Assembly (NCBI RefSeq): GCF_003344925.1
Contig: NZ_CP031188.1
Coordinates: 494,501 to 558,500 of the forward strand
Direction of reading: 5' to 3'
Length of the DNA stretch: 64,000 nucleotides
Origin: Flavobacterium arcticum
GTDB lineage: Bacteria; Bacteroidota; Bacteroidia; Flavobacteriales; Flavobacteriaceae
Part shown: in pieces, positions 50,462 to 59,957 of the stretch
Position numbering within the stretch: the stretch's first letter is position 1
Layout: every line of letters begins with the position of its first letter
Program-made: the position numbers and the translations under genes
The notes under the pieces: generated by a model
What the model was told of the DNA's origin: nothing
What the model saw: only the letters and a program-made list of their open reading frames with translations
The model's database searches: none

Positions 50462-51801
50462 TAGAATATTTCTTTTAAGTTCTTTACAAGATCTTCTCTT
50501 TCTTTAACCAACTTTACCTGGTACTGAGTTATCTTTTCAAGATAATCTTCTCTCTCAATCTCAAGTTTTTCAACCATTTCATTCAGTTTATCTGATGATA
50601 CTGCCTCTATACCTAATACAAAATCTGGAACGCCTATATCGCGCATAATACCGTAGCTCTTATTACCACCATAAGCAATAGCTAATGAAGGTGTTTTTTC
50701 GTTTAATGCAAATATCACTGAATGAAACCTTGTACCTACCAGTATGTCATAATAGGAATACATCTTTTGCATTTGACGTGAGTTAAGTCCAAAATCTTCT
50801 AGATAAATTACATTTTTCTTTACATCTTCACTAATAGCATTATATACATCTTTTAATGCTAATCTATCATCTTCATGAGCGCTTGGCCCTAAGGTATGCG
50901 CTACCAAACTTATATTGTACCCTCTATTTACCTGAGTACCTATAAACTTAGCTATTTCATTAAGATAGTTTGCATAAAGTTCATCAGCATTAGCATATCC
51001 GTCAAAACGATAAGGTCTTAATGTAATTGCTATATTTTTTTTGGTTTTATCAAAACCTCTTTCTGCTAAATAGCCTTCAAAATCATCATCTGATCCTTTT
51101 AGGAAAAAACCTAAATCAGGCACAGTAGGTACATCCATATTTAGCTCTGTCTTCAAGAATTTTTTAGAGACATCTTCACGAACTGATATATATGATGACT
51201 TTGCTATAACGCGTTTAACTAAACGCTTTGCTAGGCTATTTTTTAATGGACCTATAGAATTAGGTAATATTATTGTTTTTACTTTATAGCGGTGTGCCAA
51301 CATTAAATCGAACAAAAAGTAATACATTACATAAGCGTCGTAGATCTTACCGTAGCTATGTAAGAAACCTCCACCCTTTACTACAAGTGCCGATAGTTGA
51401 GGAAATAATTCTAAAGACTTTTTCTGTTCTTTTGATAATGTTGATTTCCCTATCTTATTGAAAAGCGAAAAACGAGACGATAGCATTAATGTACTAATAA
51501 GGTCAGTAATAGCATTAAAGCCCCATTTTACATATACAAATTTGCTATATTTTATCTCTTTAGTTGTACTTTTTCCTTTAACACGAGGGTGTTGTAATAT
51601 CCTTGGTATAAACTCATAGCCTAAACCTAATGACTGCCCTTTTTGGAGCATTTTCTCTTCTTCATTGGCTCCTGATTCGTATAAATAAACCTGCAGGTTA
51701 GGCAATACATCCTCAAAAACCCTTATTGATTCCCAAACTAGTGCCTGATCTCCTCTATTTAAATCTGTATTACCTGGAACAACTAAAATTTTATTTTTCA
51801 T
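50461..51801 (-). CDS. Polysaccharide pyruvyl transferase family protein
   Basis: A 446-residue GT-B-like enzyme that adds a pyruvate ketal from phosphoenolpyruvate to a polysaccharide sugar (family knowledge: CsaB, WcaK and AmsJ). The N terminus has VVPGNTDLNRGDQALVWESI. Central segments ALVVKGGGFLHSYG and TIILPNSIGPLKNSLAKRLV and the C-terminal DILVGTRFHSVIFALNEKTP with AIAYGGNKSYG are diagnostic. ATG at 51801 is preferred over the TTG at 51804. It overlaps the neighbouring glycosyltransferase gene by 11 nt. The target sugar cannot be named. Confidence 0.88.
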   Translation of the reverse strand: MKNKILVVPGNTDLNRGDQALVWESIRVFEDVLPNLQVYLYESGANEEEKMLQKGQSLGLGYEFIPRILQHPRVKGKSTTKEIKYSKFVYVKWGFNAITDLISTLMLSSRFSLFNKIGKSTLSKEQKKSLELFPQLSALVVKGGGFLHSYGKIYDAYVMYYFLFDLMLAHRYKVKTIILPNSIGPLKNSLAKRLVKRVIAKSSYISVREDVSKKFLKTELNMDVPTVPDLGFFLKGSDDDFEGYLAERGFDKTKKNIAITLRPYRFDGYANADELYANYLNEIAKFIGTQVNRGYNISLVAHTLGPSAHEDDRLALKDVYNAISEDVKKNVIYLEDFGLNSRQMQKMYSYYDILVGTRFHSVIFALNEKTPSLAIAYGGNKSYGIMRDIGVPDFVLGIEAVSSDKLNEMVEKLEIEREDYLEKITQYQVKLVKEREDLVKNLKEIF

Positions 51802-52951
51802 CAATACTATTTAAGAATTTATCAAAAAATGCTTTTCTTCTAATCTCTAGATTTTCAAAACTATATTCTTTTGCTAATTTATAGTTTTTCTTACTCTGAG
51901 AAATAAGAGTGTCTTTATCTAAAATATCTTTAATCTTATTCGTTAAATCTATAACATCTTTTTTCTTAAAAATAGCACTATCATCTAAAAGCTCAGGTAT
52001 TCCAGCAACATTAGATCCTATAGCAGCACACCCTCTACTCATTGCTTCTATTAAAGCTCGAGGTAAACCCTCTGCATCACTAGGTTGAATGTATAAATCC
52101 GTTTTTTCTAAAATTCCAAAGATTTTTTCATGAGGTATTTTACCTGGAAAAGTGACTCTATCTTCAAGACCAAGTGTTTTTGCCATATTAAGAAGCCGGG
52201 TATTATCGCCGCCGCCTACAATGTTATAATGAACATTATATCCTTCTTTAACCAAGGTTACCATAGCCTCTAAAACATATTGATGCCCTTTATGAACAAG
52301 GTTAACCCCTCCAAGAGTCGTAAATGTTATCTTTTTATCTTTACTAAAATTTTCATAATAACCATCTTTATGGTATTCTTCAGGAAGATCCCTCAAAATA
52401 ACATCCGAAATGCCTGCTGATTCATACTTTGAAGGATAACGACCTTGCAAAAAGAACTTAGTAACATATAATGCGAATGGAGCTTCTGCAACCAGTTTTT
52501 TTAATTTATTTCTTGAAAATGGAGCATATAATTTTCCTAAAAGTCCATGATTTCTTAATGTATCCCATGGACATACTACAACCTCTACAAGATATGGCTT
52601 ATTTATTTTCTTTGCATGTGCTACAGCTACAGACCCAATTGTACTTGGTAGCCTAACAACAAGCATATCTGCCGACTCTACATTGCGTATAATTTCTTTT
52701 TTACTTTTAAAATAATTTTTTAACAAACTAGGTCTATTAAATGGCACTATTTCATTAACATACAAACCTATATTATTAAGATTAAGTAAACTTGAAGTAT
52801 CGTCTGTTTTAAAAACACGCATTACAAATTCAACTTTATCACCAAGATAAAGATATCTATTATACATATCAGCATCTGTACCAGTTCCGTATTGTGTTCC
52901 TTCAGAGTCCTTCCAACGAGGACCGTCATGAATAAATAAAACTTTTTTCAT
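51791..52951 (-). CDS. Glycosyltransferase family 4
   Basis: A 386-residue GT-B enzyme. The N-terminal part (KKVLFIHDGPRWKDSEGTQY) is unusual; the donor half is standard: FTTLGGVNLVHKGHQYVLEA, FPGKIPHEKIFGILEKTDLY and the EX7E region QPSDAEGLPRALIEAMSRGC. It likely adds one sugar of the repeat; donor unknown. It overlaps the pyruvyl transferase start by 11 nt and follows another GT4 gene by 11 nt. Confidence 0.9.
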   Translation of the reverse strand: MKKVLFIHDGPRWKDSEGTQYGTGTDADMYNRYLYLGDKVEFVMRVFKTDDTSSLLNLNNIGLYVNEIVPFNRPSLLKNYFKSKKEIIRNVESADMLVVRLPSTIGSVAVAHAKKINKPYLVEVVVCPWDTLRNHGLLGKLYAPFSRNKLKKLVAEAPFALYVTKFFLQGRYPSKYESAGISDVILRDLPEEYHKDGYYENFSKDKKITFTTLGGVNLVHKGHQYVLEAMVTLVKEGYNVHYNIVGGGDNTRLLNMAKTLGLEDRVTFPGKIPHEKIFGILEKTDLYIQPSDAEGLPRALIEAMSRGCAAIGSNVAGIPELLDDSAIFKKKDVIDLTNKIKDILDKDTLISQSKKNYKLAKEYSFENLEIRRKAFFDKFLNSIDEK

Positions 52952-52962
52952 AAAGTATAGCT

Positions 52963-54060
52963 TTACAAATTTTCCATAAATTCACCGAACTGAACTTCAG
53001 CATCAAAGTTCTCAATAGCAAATTTCTGGTAAACATAATTTTCAGGGTTTTTCTTAATTTCTATTATTTTTTCAACAGTACTATCTACATTATATGGATC
53101 TATCAAACAACCGTGCCTATCACTCGGTAAACACTCTACAAGAGAAGGAATATTTGATACTGCAATAGGTAAACCCGATATCATTGCTTCTATAAGTGCA
53201 TTGGGTAGCCCCTCTGTAACTGATGGAAAAAAGAATAAATCAAAAGTTTTTAAGTATTCTGGAATATTATTTTTATATCCAAAAACGTTAACATTATCAT
53301 TAATCCCTAACTTATTAATATAGGGTAATAATTGATCTGTATCATTACCTATAAGAACAAAATAAATATCTTTATCCTTGGCTATCAACTTAGCAGCAAC
53401 ATCTAATAGAAAAAATTGATTCTTTGCTTCTGTAAATCTCCCTGTATGTCCTATAACAAATCTATCTTCAGGCAACCCTAATCTTTTTCTTAGATCTTTT
53501 TTACTTTCATTTGTATCTAAAAAATCGTCAACATTAACACCATTTTTAATAACCTTAAATCGGGTATCCTTCGGGTATTCATTAGGAAAGAAAAATTCAA
53601 GTCCCGAAGAAGAATTTGCATATATAAACGTGCTATATTTATATACTAATCTATTCATAAGATTATTATAAGCTATTCGTAATGCTGATTTTTTAAAATG
53701 ATCGCTACCTTGCTTATAAAAAGCAATTCGTTTTTTTATACCTGCAAGTTTACTTAAAAACATAGGTAGCCCAGCAAAGTTTGCATTAAAATCACATACG
53801 GTATCAAATTTCACTTTTTTGAAAAAGCGATAATACCAAAGCATATTTGAAAGATTAAAATACCCCAGAGGTTTAAAAACCAAATTTGCTCCTGTTGCTT
53901 TATATGCATCATACAACTCTGCCTTAGATTTATTCCTTACCAAAATAGTTGCATCTATTGCATTTGCATTGTCCTGATAGTTAAGAAAGCGGAGTAAATC
54001 AGTTTCTATTCCTCCTGATCTTACAGAAGGTATTAAAAAACATACTTTTAGTTTAGACAT
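52963..54060 (-). CDS. Glycosyltransferase family 4
   Basis: A 365-residue GT-B enzyme. N terminus LKVCFLIPSVRSGGIETDLL with the glycine-rich acceptor loop; donor half with IGHTGRFTEAKNQFFLLDVA, VFGYKNNIPEYLKTFDLFFF and the EX7E-type motif PSVTEGLPNALIEAMISGLP. Eleven to eighteen nt separate it from glycosyltransferase genes on both sides. The linkage formed is unknown. Confidence 0.9.
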   Translation of the reverse strand: MSKLKVCFLIPSVRSGGIETDLLRFLNYQDNANAIDATILVRNKSKAELYDAYKATGANLVFKPLGYFNLSNMLWYYRFFKKVKFDTVCDFNANFAGLPMFLSKLAGIKKRIAFYKQGSDHFKKSALRIAYNNLMNRLVYKYSTFIYANSSSGLEFFFPNEYPKDTRFKVIKNGVNVDDFLDTNESKKDLRKRLGLPEDRFVIGHTGRFTEAKNQFFLLDVAAKLIAKDKDIYFVLIGNDTDQLLPYINKLGINDNVNVFGYKNNIPEYLKTFDLFFFPSVTEGLPNALIEAMISGLPIAVSNIPSLVECLPSDRHGCLIDPYNVDSTVEKIIEIKKNPENYVYQKFAIENFDAEVQFGEFMENL

Positions 54061-54078
54061 AGTTATATTATAGTTATA

Positions 54079-55233
54079 TTATATTGAAATATAGTAATCG
54101 ACAAGTTTATTAATCTTATCTGACATTAAAAAATCATTTGTTTTATGCTGTTTAGACTTTTGCCCCATTGTTACCCTCAGCCTATCGTCTTTTATCAGCA
54201 ATTCAAGTTTAGTAGCAAGTTCATGAACATCTCCTACAGGAAAAAGCATTCCTGTTTCGTTATCAATAATAACTTCAGGTATCCCCCCTACATTTGACCC
54301 TATTGCTGGAACACCTGCAAACCCTGATTCAATAATAGAGTTAGATAAACTCTCTGATCTAGATGGTTGTACAAAAATATCCATAGCAGGTAATACCTCA
54401 GGAACATTATTAATAATACCAAAGTTCTTAACTAACTGATCTAAACCATATAATTCAATTTTAGATTCAATTTGAACCGTAACTTCGCTCCCCTCCATAA
54501 GCCCTATTAAACAGAGTATAAACTGTTTTTCTATTCCCTTCTTATTAAGCTCGTGTACAGCATCTATTAAAATATCTATACCTTTAGTTTTTGAAGCAAA
54601 GGCAATACAACATATATAAACTACATCAGACTTAAAACCAAGTTTAGATCGTGAAGCCTCTTTATCAAATGAGTTTATTTTCCCTCCATTATATAGTACT
54701 TCAAATTTATGCGCATGATTAGGATAAATTTCAGTATATTGTTTATTTACAGCATTAGACACTGAAAAAAAACGTGTTGTAAACATATTTATAAGAGCTC
54801 TATATACTCTAGTTGATTTTTTTAGCTGATTTTTATATTGTGCTTCTTTAATATCTTTATCTACAAGCATAAGTCGAACATTATTCCACCGGTGTTTACA
54901 GCCAAACAAATAACCATATAAACTTGGGAATAAAGGCTGAAAATGAGAGTGTATAATAATAGGCTTATGAGTTCTTACAATTCTATAAAAAGCCTTAAAA
55001 AAAGCTACAGTACTTAATGCATTAGCTATATAATATTTAATATTATTATCTTCAAGCTGCTTTAAAAACTCAACTGATTTTGGTTTTTGATTATAAACAA
55101 CGACAATTTTAATCCCTTTTGGTGCTCCAGCTTTTGAAAGGTCTAATATATAACGCTCTAAACCTCCAAATTTTTTAGAGTCGTACCCCATTACATGTAC
55201 AACTGTCCTTATTGGATTTTGTTTCTTATCCAT
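54079..55233 (-). CDS. Glycosyltransferase family 4
   Basis: A 384-residue GT-B enzyme. The N terminus holds the GGLERYILDLSKAGAPKGIK acceptor-side pattern. The donor half has CCIAFASKTKGIDILIDAVH, FGIINNVPEVLPAMDIFVQP and SRSESLSNSIIESGFAGVPA with the acidic pair of the EX7E motif. It overlaps the upstream deacetylase-like gene by 8 nt. Several basic stretches in the N-terminal half suggest membrane association. Confidence 0.9.
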   Translation of the reverse strand: MDKKQNPIRTVVHVMGYDSKKFGGLERYILDLSKAGAPKGIKIVVVYNQKPKSVEFLKQLEDNNIKYYIANALSTVAFFKAFYRIVRTHKPIIIHSHFQPLFPSLYGYLFGCKHRWNNVRLMLVDKDIKEAQYKNQLKKSTRVYRALINMFTTRFFSVSNAVNKQYTEIYPNHAHKFEVLYNGGKINSFDKEASRSKLGFKSDVVYICCIAFASKTKGIDILIDAVHELNKKGIEKQFILCLIGLMEGSEVTVQIESKIELYGLDQLVKNFGIINNVPEVLPAMDIFVQPSRSESLSNSIIESGFAGVPAIGSNVGGIPEVIIDNETGMLFPVGDVHELATKLELLIKDDRLRVTMGQKSKQHKTNDFLMSDKINKLVDYYISI

Positions 55234-56365
55234 CCTTTTTTGTGTTTATAATTTTGGCAAGCTGATCTGATGACATAAACTCTACATCAGGCCATAATTG
55301 CACTATTTTTTTCAATAAAGCATTAAGCATAATAAGGTTATCTGTACGATTTTGCTCATCAATATATCCTATGAAATTCAATCTGTGAGAAGATATAATT
55401 GCTGGTGTTTTATTTGCAAAGGCTACTTCTATTCTTTCTATACAATCATTAACAGTATCTATATTCTGTTTCAAAGTAGGTTCAAAAAAGGTGTTTCTCA
55501 CTAGAAAAACTTGCTTATGCTGGTTTATTTTCCCTGTATAGTTATATCTTTTAGTATGTTTTTCACCATTAAGGCGTGGTTCTTTTTGTATTGGTAATCC
55601 TTGAAGCGACATTACTCCGTTTTCCTGAAGTATTTTTTCAATTTCACGATTCCAAAAATAACCTGTCCCTATAAAAGAAGTAGCCTTATAACCTATTATA
55701 TCTTCAAATAATTTTAATCCAGACGGGATAGCTGAAAACATACTTTTCCTTTCATGCTCATTACTAGGGTAAAAAGCAGTATTGTATATCTTACTATTAT
55801 CTAAAAATGCATCTTTAGAAAGATTGAAACATTCTAAATCGAATGCAAGTTGTAATTTTTTATTTTTTCCTTCCTTTAACTCATTTAACCAAAGTTGAGC
55901 ATTAAGGTGCTCACGTCCGTGAAACTGTGGTATAAAAATTTTTTGATTAATTCCTTCTTTCCACAAATTAAAAGAATTAGTATGTTTTGGATATCTTTTT
56001 AAAGTCTCTGTAAAAGGTTCATAATGATATTCTTTAAAACCCGACTCTTTTATTTTTTTAAAGTCAGGGTTTGCTACATTTGTATTGGCGGTAATTACAG
56101 GCGGATTACCATTACTGTCTTTATATTTTAATAGCACCTCGAAAAGCGCTTCTAAATCCTGCTCGCTGGCAAGGCTATCATATCTTGAGTAAGGGTTTGT
56201 ATTTACTTTAATATCATTCTTAAGTAAAGTTTCATAAGCTTCTTTAGAGGGCATAGAAATACCACCCCAGTCATCGCTTTCTATTACAATAATTTTTCGA
56301 TCGGTTTTCCAACCTAGAATATTAACTATTTTTCGTCCTATAATAGACTTTACCCTTCCTATCAT
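55226..56365 (-). CDS. Deacetylase-fold protein, tandem copy 2 (unknown activity)
   Basis: A 379-residue cytoplasmic-looking protein (no signal peptide) that is a clear paralogue of the adjacent 367-residue protein. Shared blocks are RKIIVIESDDWGGISMPS, NPDFKKIKESGFKEYHYEPF, FIPQFHGREHLNAQLW, PAIISSHRLNFIGYID and WPDVEFMSSDQLAKII. ESDDWG resembles motif 1 of NodB-type polysaccharide deacetylases (Asp pair), and FHGREH and SHR supply possible metal His. I infer a divergent carbohydrate deacetylase that may act on lipid-linked or nucleotide sugars inside the cell. The first metal Asp differs slightly from copy 1. Confidence 0.65.
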   Translation of the reverse strand: MIGRVKSIIGRKIVNILGWKTDRKIIVIESDDWGGISMPSKEAYETLLKNDIKVNTNPYSRYDSLASEQDLEALFEVLLKYKDSNGNPPVITANTNVANPDFKKIKESGFKEYHYEPFTETLKRYPKHTNSFNLWKEGINQKIFIPQFHGREHLNAQLWLNELKEGKNKKLQLAFDLECFNLSKDAFLDNSKIYNTAFYPSNEHERKSMFSAIPSGLKLFEDIIGYKATSFIGTGYFWNREIEKILQENGVMSLQGLPIQKEPRLNGEKHTKRYNYTGKINQHKQVFLVRNTFFEPTLKQNIDTVNDCIERIEVAFANKTPAIISSHRLNFIGYIDEQNRTDNLIMLNALLKKIVQLWPDVEFMSSDQLAKIINTKKDG

Positions 56366-57468
56366 TATTTTTTATTAATTAATTGCCCTAGTTCCGTTGA
56401 AGTCATAAACTCCACATCAGGCCATTTTTTAACAATCGCTTTTAAAAGTTTTCGTAATTGATTTAAACCATTATCTCGGTTTGAAACCTCTAGTCCTCCA
56501 ATATAATTTACCCTATGAGAACTTATAACCGCTGGTTTCTTCCATTTAAAAGCAATCTCAATTTGTGAAAGGCAAGAATTAATCTCATCTTTTAACAATT
56601 TTGAAGGTTCAAAAAAAACATTACGGGTTATATAGGTCTGATTGTGTTCATTTTTCTTTCCTATGTATCTAAAGTGCTTTTTTATTTTGCCCTCACCAAG
56701 TACTTCTTTTTGTATCTTGGGTGATGACATATATGTTATCCCCCCATCAGCGGCAACTTTTTCAAGTTGATTATTTATAGGCCCATTAGGTGGTACAAAA
56801 AATGTGGCTTTACGCCCGTGCAACTCTTCAAAAAGTCTTAATCCATCTTTAACAGCTTCTTTTTGACCTTCAAGATCACTAGCATACTCTAGATCAAAAG
56901 TTGCTTGAAAATCAATTCCTTTTTTTCTGTTATATCCCCACACCCCGTGGTCAAAAGCTAATAAAGCTTCTTTATCTCCTGCCTGTAACGCTCTTAACCA
57001 AGCGTATATATTTAAATGTTCACGACCATGAAACTCAGGTACAAAAATATTAGAATTATAACCCTCATTCCAAAGAGGCAATGTATTTTCTATATTATAT
57101 TTTTCTAAAGTCTTGGTAAATGGCTCATAATAGTAATTATTAAAACCATTCTCTTTTATCTTATCAAAATCAGGGTTAGCCGAAAGACATATAGCTGTCA
57201 TTTTTGTAGCATGTCCATTTTTATCCTTAACACTATTTAAGGTTTCATATAAAAACGATAAATCTTCTTTAGAGGCAAAAGTATCATACTTATTATACCT
57301 TACTCCTACGCCCTCACCCATTGTAACACCCGCGCTAACCAAGTCTTGATAGGCTTTTGAAGATGACATCCTGATACTACCCCAATCATCACTTTCTATA
57401 ACAACAATTTTTCTATTACTACGCCAACCCGGTAAACTTGATAGATTCTTTACTAATTTTGCTAACAT
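56365..57468 (-). CDS. Deacetylase-fold protein, tandem copy 1 (unknown activity)
   Basis: A 367-residue protein, paralogous to the gene immediately downstream (1-nt TAATG overlap). It contains RKIVVIESDDWGSIRMSSSK, ANPDFDKIKENGFNNYYYEP, FVPEFHGREHLNIYAWLRAL, ATFFVPPNGPINNQLEKVAA, AVISSHRVNYIGGLEVSNRD and WPDVEFMTSTELGQLI. The ESDDWG start, HGREH block and SHR block fit a NodB-like metal-dependent deacetylase with an altered motif set. It lacks a secretion signal, unlike typical polysaccharide deacetylases. It probably trims acetyl groups from the growing repeat unit or a precursor (inference). Confidence 0.65.
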   Translation of the reverse strand: MLAKLVKNLSSLPGWRSNRKIVVIESDDWGSIRMSSSKAYQDLVSAGVTMGEGVGVRYNKYDTFASKEDLSFLYETLNSVKDKNGHATKMTAICLSANPDFDKIKENGFNNYYYEPFTKTLEKYNIENTLPLWNEGYNSNIFVPEFHGREHLNIYAWLRALQAGDKEALLAFDHGVWGYNRKKGIDFQATFDLEYASDLEGQKEAVKDGLRLFEELHGRKATFFVPPNGPINNQLEKVAADGGITYMSSPKIQKEVLGEGKIKKHFRYIGKKNEHNQTYITRNVFFEPSKLLKDEINSCLSQIEIAFKWKKPAVISSHRVNYIGGLEVSNRDNGLNQLRKLLKAIVKKWPDVEFMTSTELGQLINKK

Positions 57469-57482
57469 ATCGTTTTATTTAA

Positions 57483-58775
57483 TTAAAGGAATTCGCCTAT
57501 AGTTCCACGTATAGATTCATTAAGGTTTTCGTCTATCCAGCCTACAAAAGGCAGTCCTACAATAAATATACTTGTTCGTACAAGAAAATCTGCTATGAAA
57601 TAAACTATTTTAGGAACAAAAACTAAAATACATACCCACTTAAAAAAATTTATTGTTTCATATTTCCTAACTATCCCTTTATCAAAAGCTCCTCTAATAG
57701 CCATTAAAGTAACCGTAGCTAAAATATAAATCACAGCATTTGCCATTGTTCTACTGTAAAAAGCATAAGAAAAAGAACCAAAATTCGCCAATGATGCAGT
57801 AAGAAGTCCTGTAGCAAAAAGAGCTAGTTCAATGGGTTTCATTTTTCTATAAAAACCTGCTAAGATTATAAAAAACGTAAAAGCCTGTCCGCCATAATAT
57901 ACTGAATCTGTCTTCCCATATCTAGCATACCAAACTGATTGTGTTTTTTCTCGTAGCACCATTATTGGGTCAATAGATTCTCCGTATTGATTTTCTCTAT
58001 AATATGAAGACATTTTCTCTTTTGCTAATGAGTTATCTTTTGCAATATCTATAGCCCCTCCTCCATTTATACTGCCCAAAAAAGAAAGAAAATATATTCC
58101 TATTATCACTAAAAACGAGACTCTCTTGTAGTAAATTGCTATAAAAGCAGGCAATGAAATTATAAAATAAGCAAAGTGAATTAGCGGAGTGCATAACATT
58201 AATAACAAATACTTTTTGTTCTTTGTTTGATGATATCCTAAAACTCCATTAAACAACACCCACATACCTGTCCATGTTCTAACTGTTTGAAAACTAGTAA
58301 CACTTCTATGAATTATAAATAATAGAATTATAAATAGTAACCCAATTGTTAAATGTTTATGCTTCTCCCAAACAAGTATTTTTGACATTGCCATTACGTA
58401 GAAATAACCATATATACCAGCTACTATAGGAAAAAAAAGAAACTTCGCTTGCATAATACTACTTGTGAAAAAGGCAAGAGTATGAACATAGACATCATTA
58501 GGAGAATCAGGTAAAGGGTCTAACAGTATAATTTGTTTCAGTCTTATAAAAAAATCAGATAATGACATCTGAGCATAACCATCCAAAAGTCGCACATATG
58601 CCGCAGCATCAGATCCTTCACCATATTGAAGCAAAGAACCATACATTATAAAAAATAAAATAATGATTAACTTTCTGTTCTTCCATGATAAGTATTTTAT
58701 ACCACAAAACAGTCCCAGTAATGGAGAAATAAAAAGCAATAAAATTGATAGTCCTTTAGTTTGATTTTCCTTCAT
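57483..58775 (-). CDS. EpsG-like membrane protein (probable polysaccharide polymerase, Wzy)
   Basis: A 430-residue protein with about ten to twelve membrane helices and a large extracytoplasmic loop around residues 245-285 (AKEKMSSYYRENQYGESIDP). The N-terminal YGEGSDAAAYVRLLDGYAQM motif near residue 53, in place of the GxDxxxY of EpsG/Wzy proteins, supports the assignment. It is the only candidate polymerase in the window and would join repeat units in the periplasm, consistent with a Wzx/Wzy pathway ending in Wza-Wzc. Identification is by topology and context. Confidence 0.75.
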   Translation of the reverse strand: MKENQTKGLSILLLFISPLLGLFCGIKYLSWKNRKLIIILFFIMYGSLLQYGEGSDAAAYVRLLDGYAQMSLSDFFIRLKQIILLDPLPDSPNDVYVHTLAFFTSSIMQAKFLFFPIVAGIYGYFYVMAMSKILVWEKHKHLTIGLLFIILLFIIHRSVTSFQTVRTWTGMWVLFNGVLGYHQTKNKKYLLLMLCTPLIHFAYFIISLPAFIAIYYKRVSFLVIIGIYFLSFLGSINGGGAIDIAKDNSLAKEKMSSYYRENQYGESIDPIMVLREKTQSVWYARYGKTDSVYYGGQAFTFFIILAGFYRKMKPIELALFATGLLTASLANFGSFSYAFYSRTMANAVIYILATVTLMAIRGAFDKGIVRKYETINFFKWVCILVFVPKIVYFIADFLVRTSIFIVGLPFVGWIDENLNESIRGTIGEFL

Positions 58776-58794
58776 TATAGGATGGGGTCTTTCT

Positions 58795-59955
58795 TTATTT
58801 ACCTAATAAATACTTAACTATGTAATTTAAATTATTAATAATAAGCGATGTCCTATTTATCTTTTTATTAGCTGCATAGGAATACGCACAATCATACTTA
58901 GGTAATATTCCCTCGGTACCAAAGTAATCATTAAACAGTGCAATAGTCTCTTCCTGAGATTTTATATATTTATGCTTGTCTTTAATAAGTCTCTCTATAT
59001 TAGAAAAATTTTCGTTTAACGATTTATCATTAGCTACATTACGTTCTGAGAAATTATTTTTAAAGAAATCCTGAAAATTGTCTGTATTTATTAAAATAGG
59101 ATAATCCGTATTAGATGCTGGAGCTAATGATGGTATCCCTAAAGAAGTAGCCTCCATAAAACTTCTACCAGTACCTACCACAAAATCTGCTAAATATAAA
59201 AAATCAGATCCTTTTATTGCTCTTTCATCTGTTATAAATTTCACAGGTAGTTTTCTATCTTCAGCTTCTTTTTTAAGTTTGGTATATCTTTCTTTATTCT
59301 GTATTCTACCTATTACAACAAGTTCTACAGGGTAATTTTTCATAAGTTCTTCAATCAAATTGAAGGCAGATAGCAATGTATGCTCATAAGCACCTCCAAG
59401 ACGGCTTATTCTTACAAAAGTAATTTTATTTGTATCTTTAGTTTCTTGCCTTAATTTTTCATCAAGTAGCTCAAGCTTTCTTACTCTATTAGGTATTAAA
59501 AAAATATCATCATTATTATAGTTCGTATTATTAAGGAACCAATCTTGATTTTCTGTACTAAAAACCACAATAGCATCTGCATGCTGATAATTAGATTTTA
59601 AAGGATTTTTTCCTCCACACTTGTTTAATACTATAGGATATTTTTTTAGACTCGGAAGTAAAAGTGCTCTATTTAATGAATTAGTATCAAAACAGTGTAC
59701 TACACCTGGAACAAAGGTTTTTTTTATTTCTTTAATTTCTGCATTAAGACCTGAAAGTCCCTTTAATCCTTTATTAATTCTTATATGTTTTACAAAAAGA
59801 GGGTTACTTGCAACAACAGGACTGGTAGAAGAACCCAAAGTAAGAATCTTAACATTATGCTGTTTTGCCATTTCACGGCTAACTTGGTTTAATGAATTAT
59901 AATGACCTCCAGCGCCGTTTCCTCCATCATTTGATATTAAGAAAAGTATATTCAT
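58795..59955 (-). CDS. Glycosyltransferase (GT-B fold)
   Basis: A 386-residue probable glycosyltransferase. The N terminus (ILFLISNDGGNGAGGHYNSL) and the C-terminal half (KITFVRISRLGGAYEHTLLS, VVIGRIQNKERYTKLKKEAE, YLADFVVGTGRSFMEATSLG) fit a GT-B enzyme; GRSFMEATSLGIPSLAP is a variant of the EX7E region. It is less typical than the GT4 proteins nearby. It is the first transferase gene after the MurA/MurB/sulfotransferase group and starts 2 nt from MurB. Donor unknown. Confidence 0.8.
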   Translation of the reverse strand: MNILFLISNDGGNGAGGHYNSLNQVSREMAKQHNVKILTLGSSTSPVVASNPLFVKHIRINKGLKGLSGLNAEIKEIKKTFVPGVVHCFDTNSLNRALLLPSLKKYPIVLNKCGGKNPLKSNYQHADAIVVFSTENQDWFLNNTNYNNDDIFLIPNRVRKLELLDEKLRQETKDTNKITFVRISRLGGAYEHTLLSAFNLIEELMKNYPVELVVIGRIQNKERYTKLKKEAEDRKLPVKFITDERAIKGSDFLYLADFVVGTGRSFMEATSLGIPSLAPASNTDYPILINTDNFQDFFKNNFSERNVANDKSLNENFSNIERLIKDKHKYIKSQEETIALFNDYFGTEGILPKYDCAYSYAANKKINRTSLIINNLNYIVKYLLGK

Positions 59956-59957
59956 AA

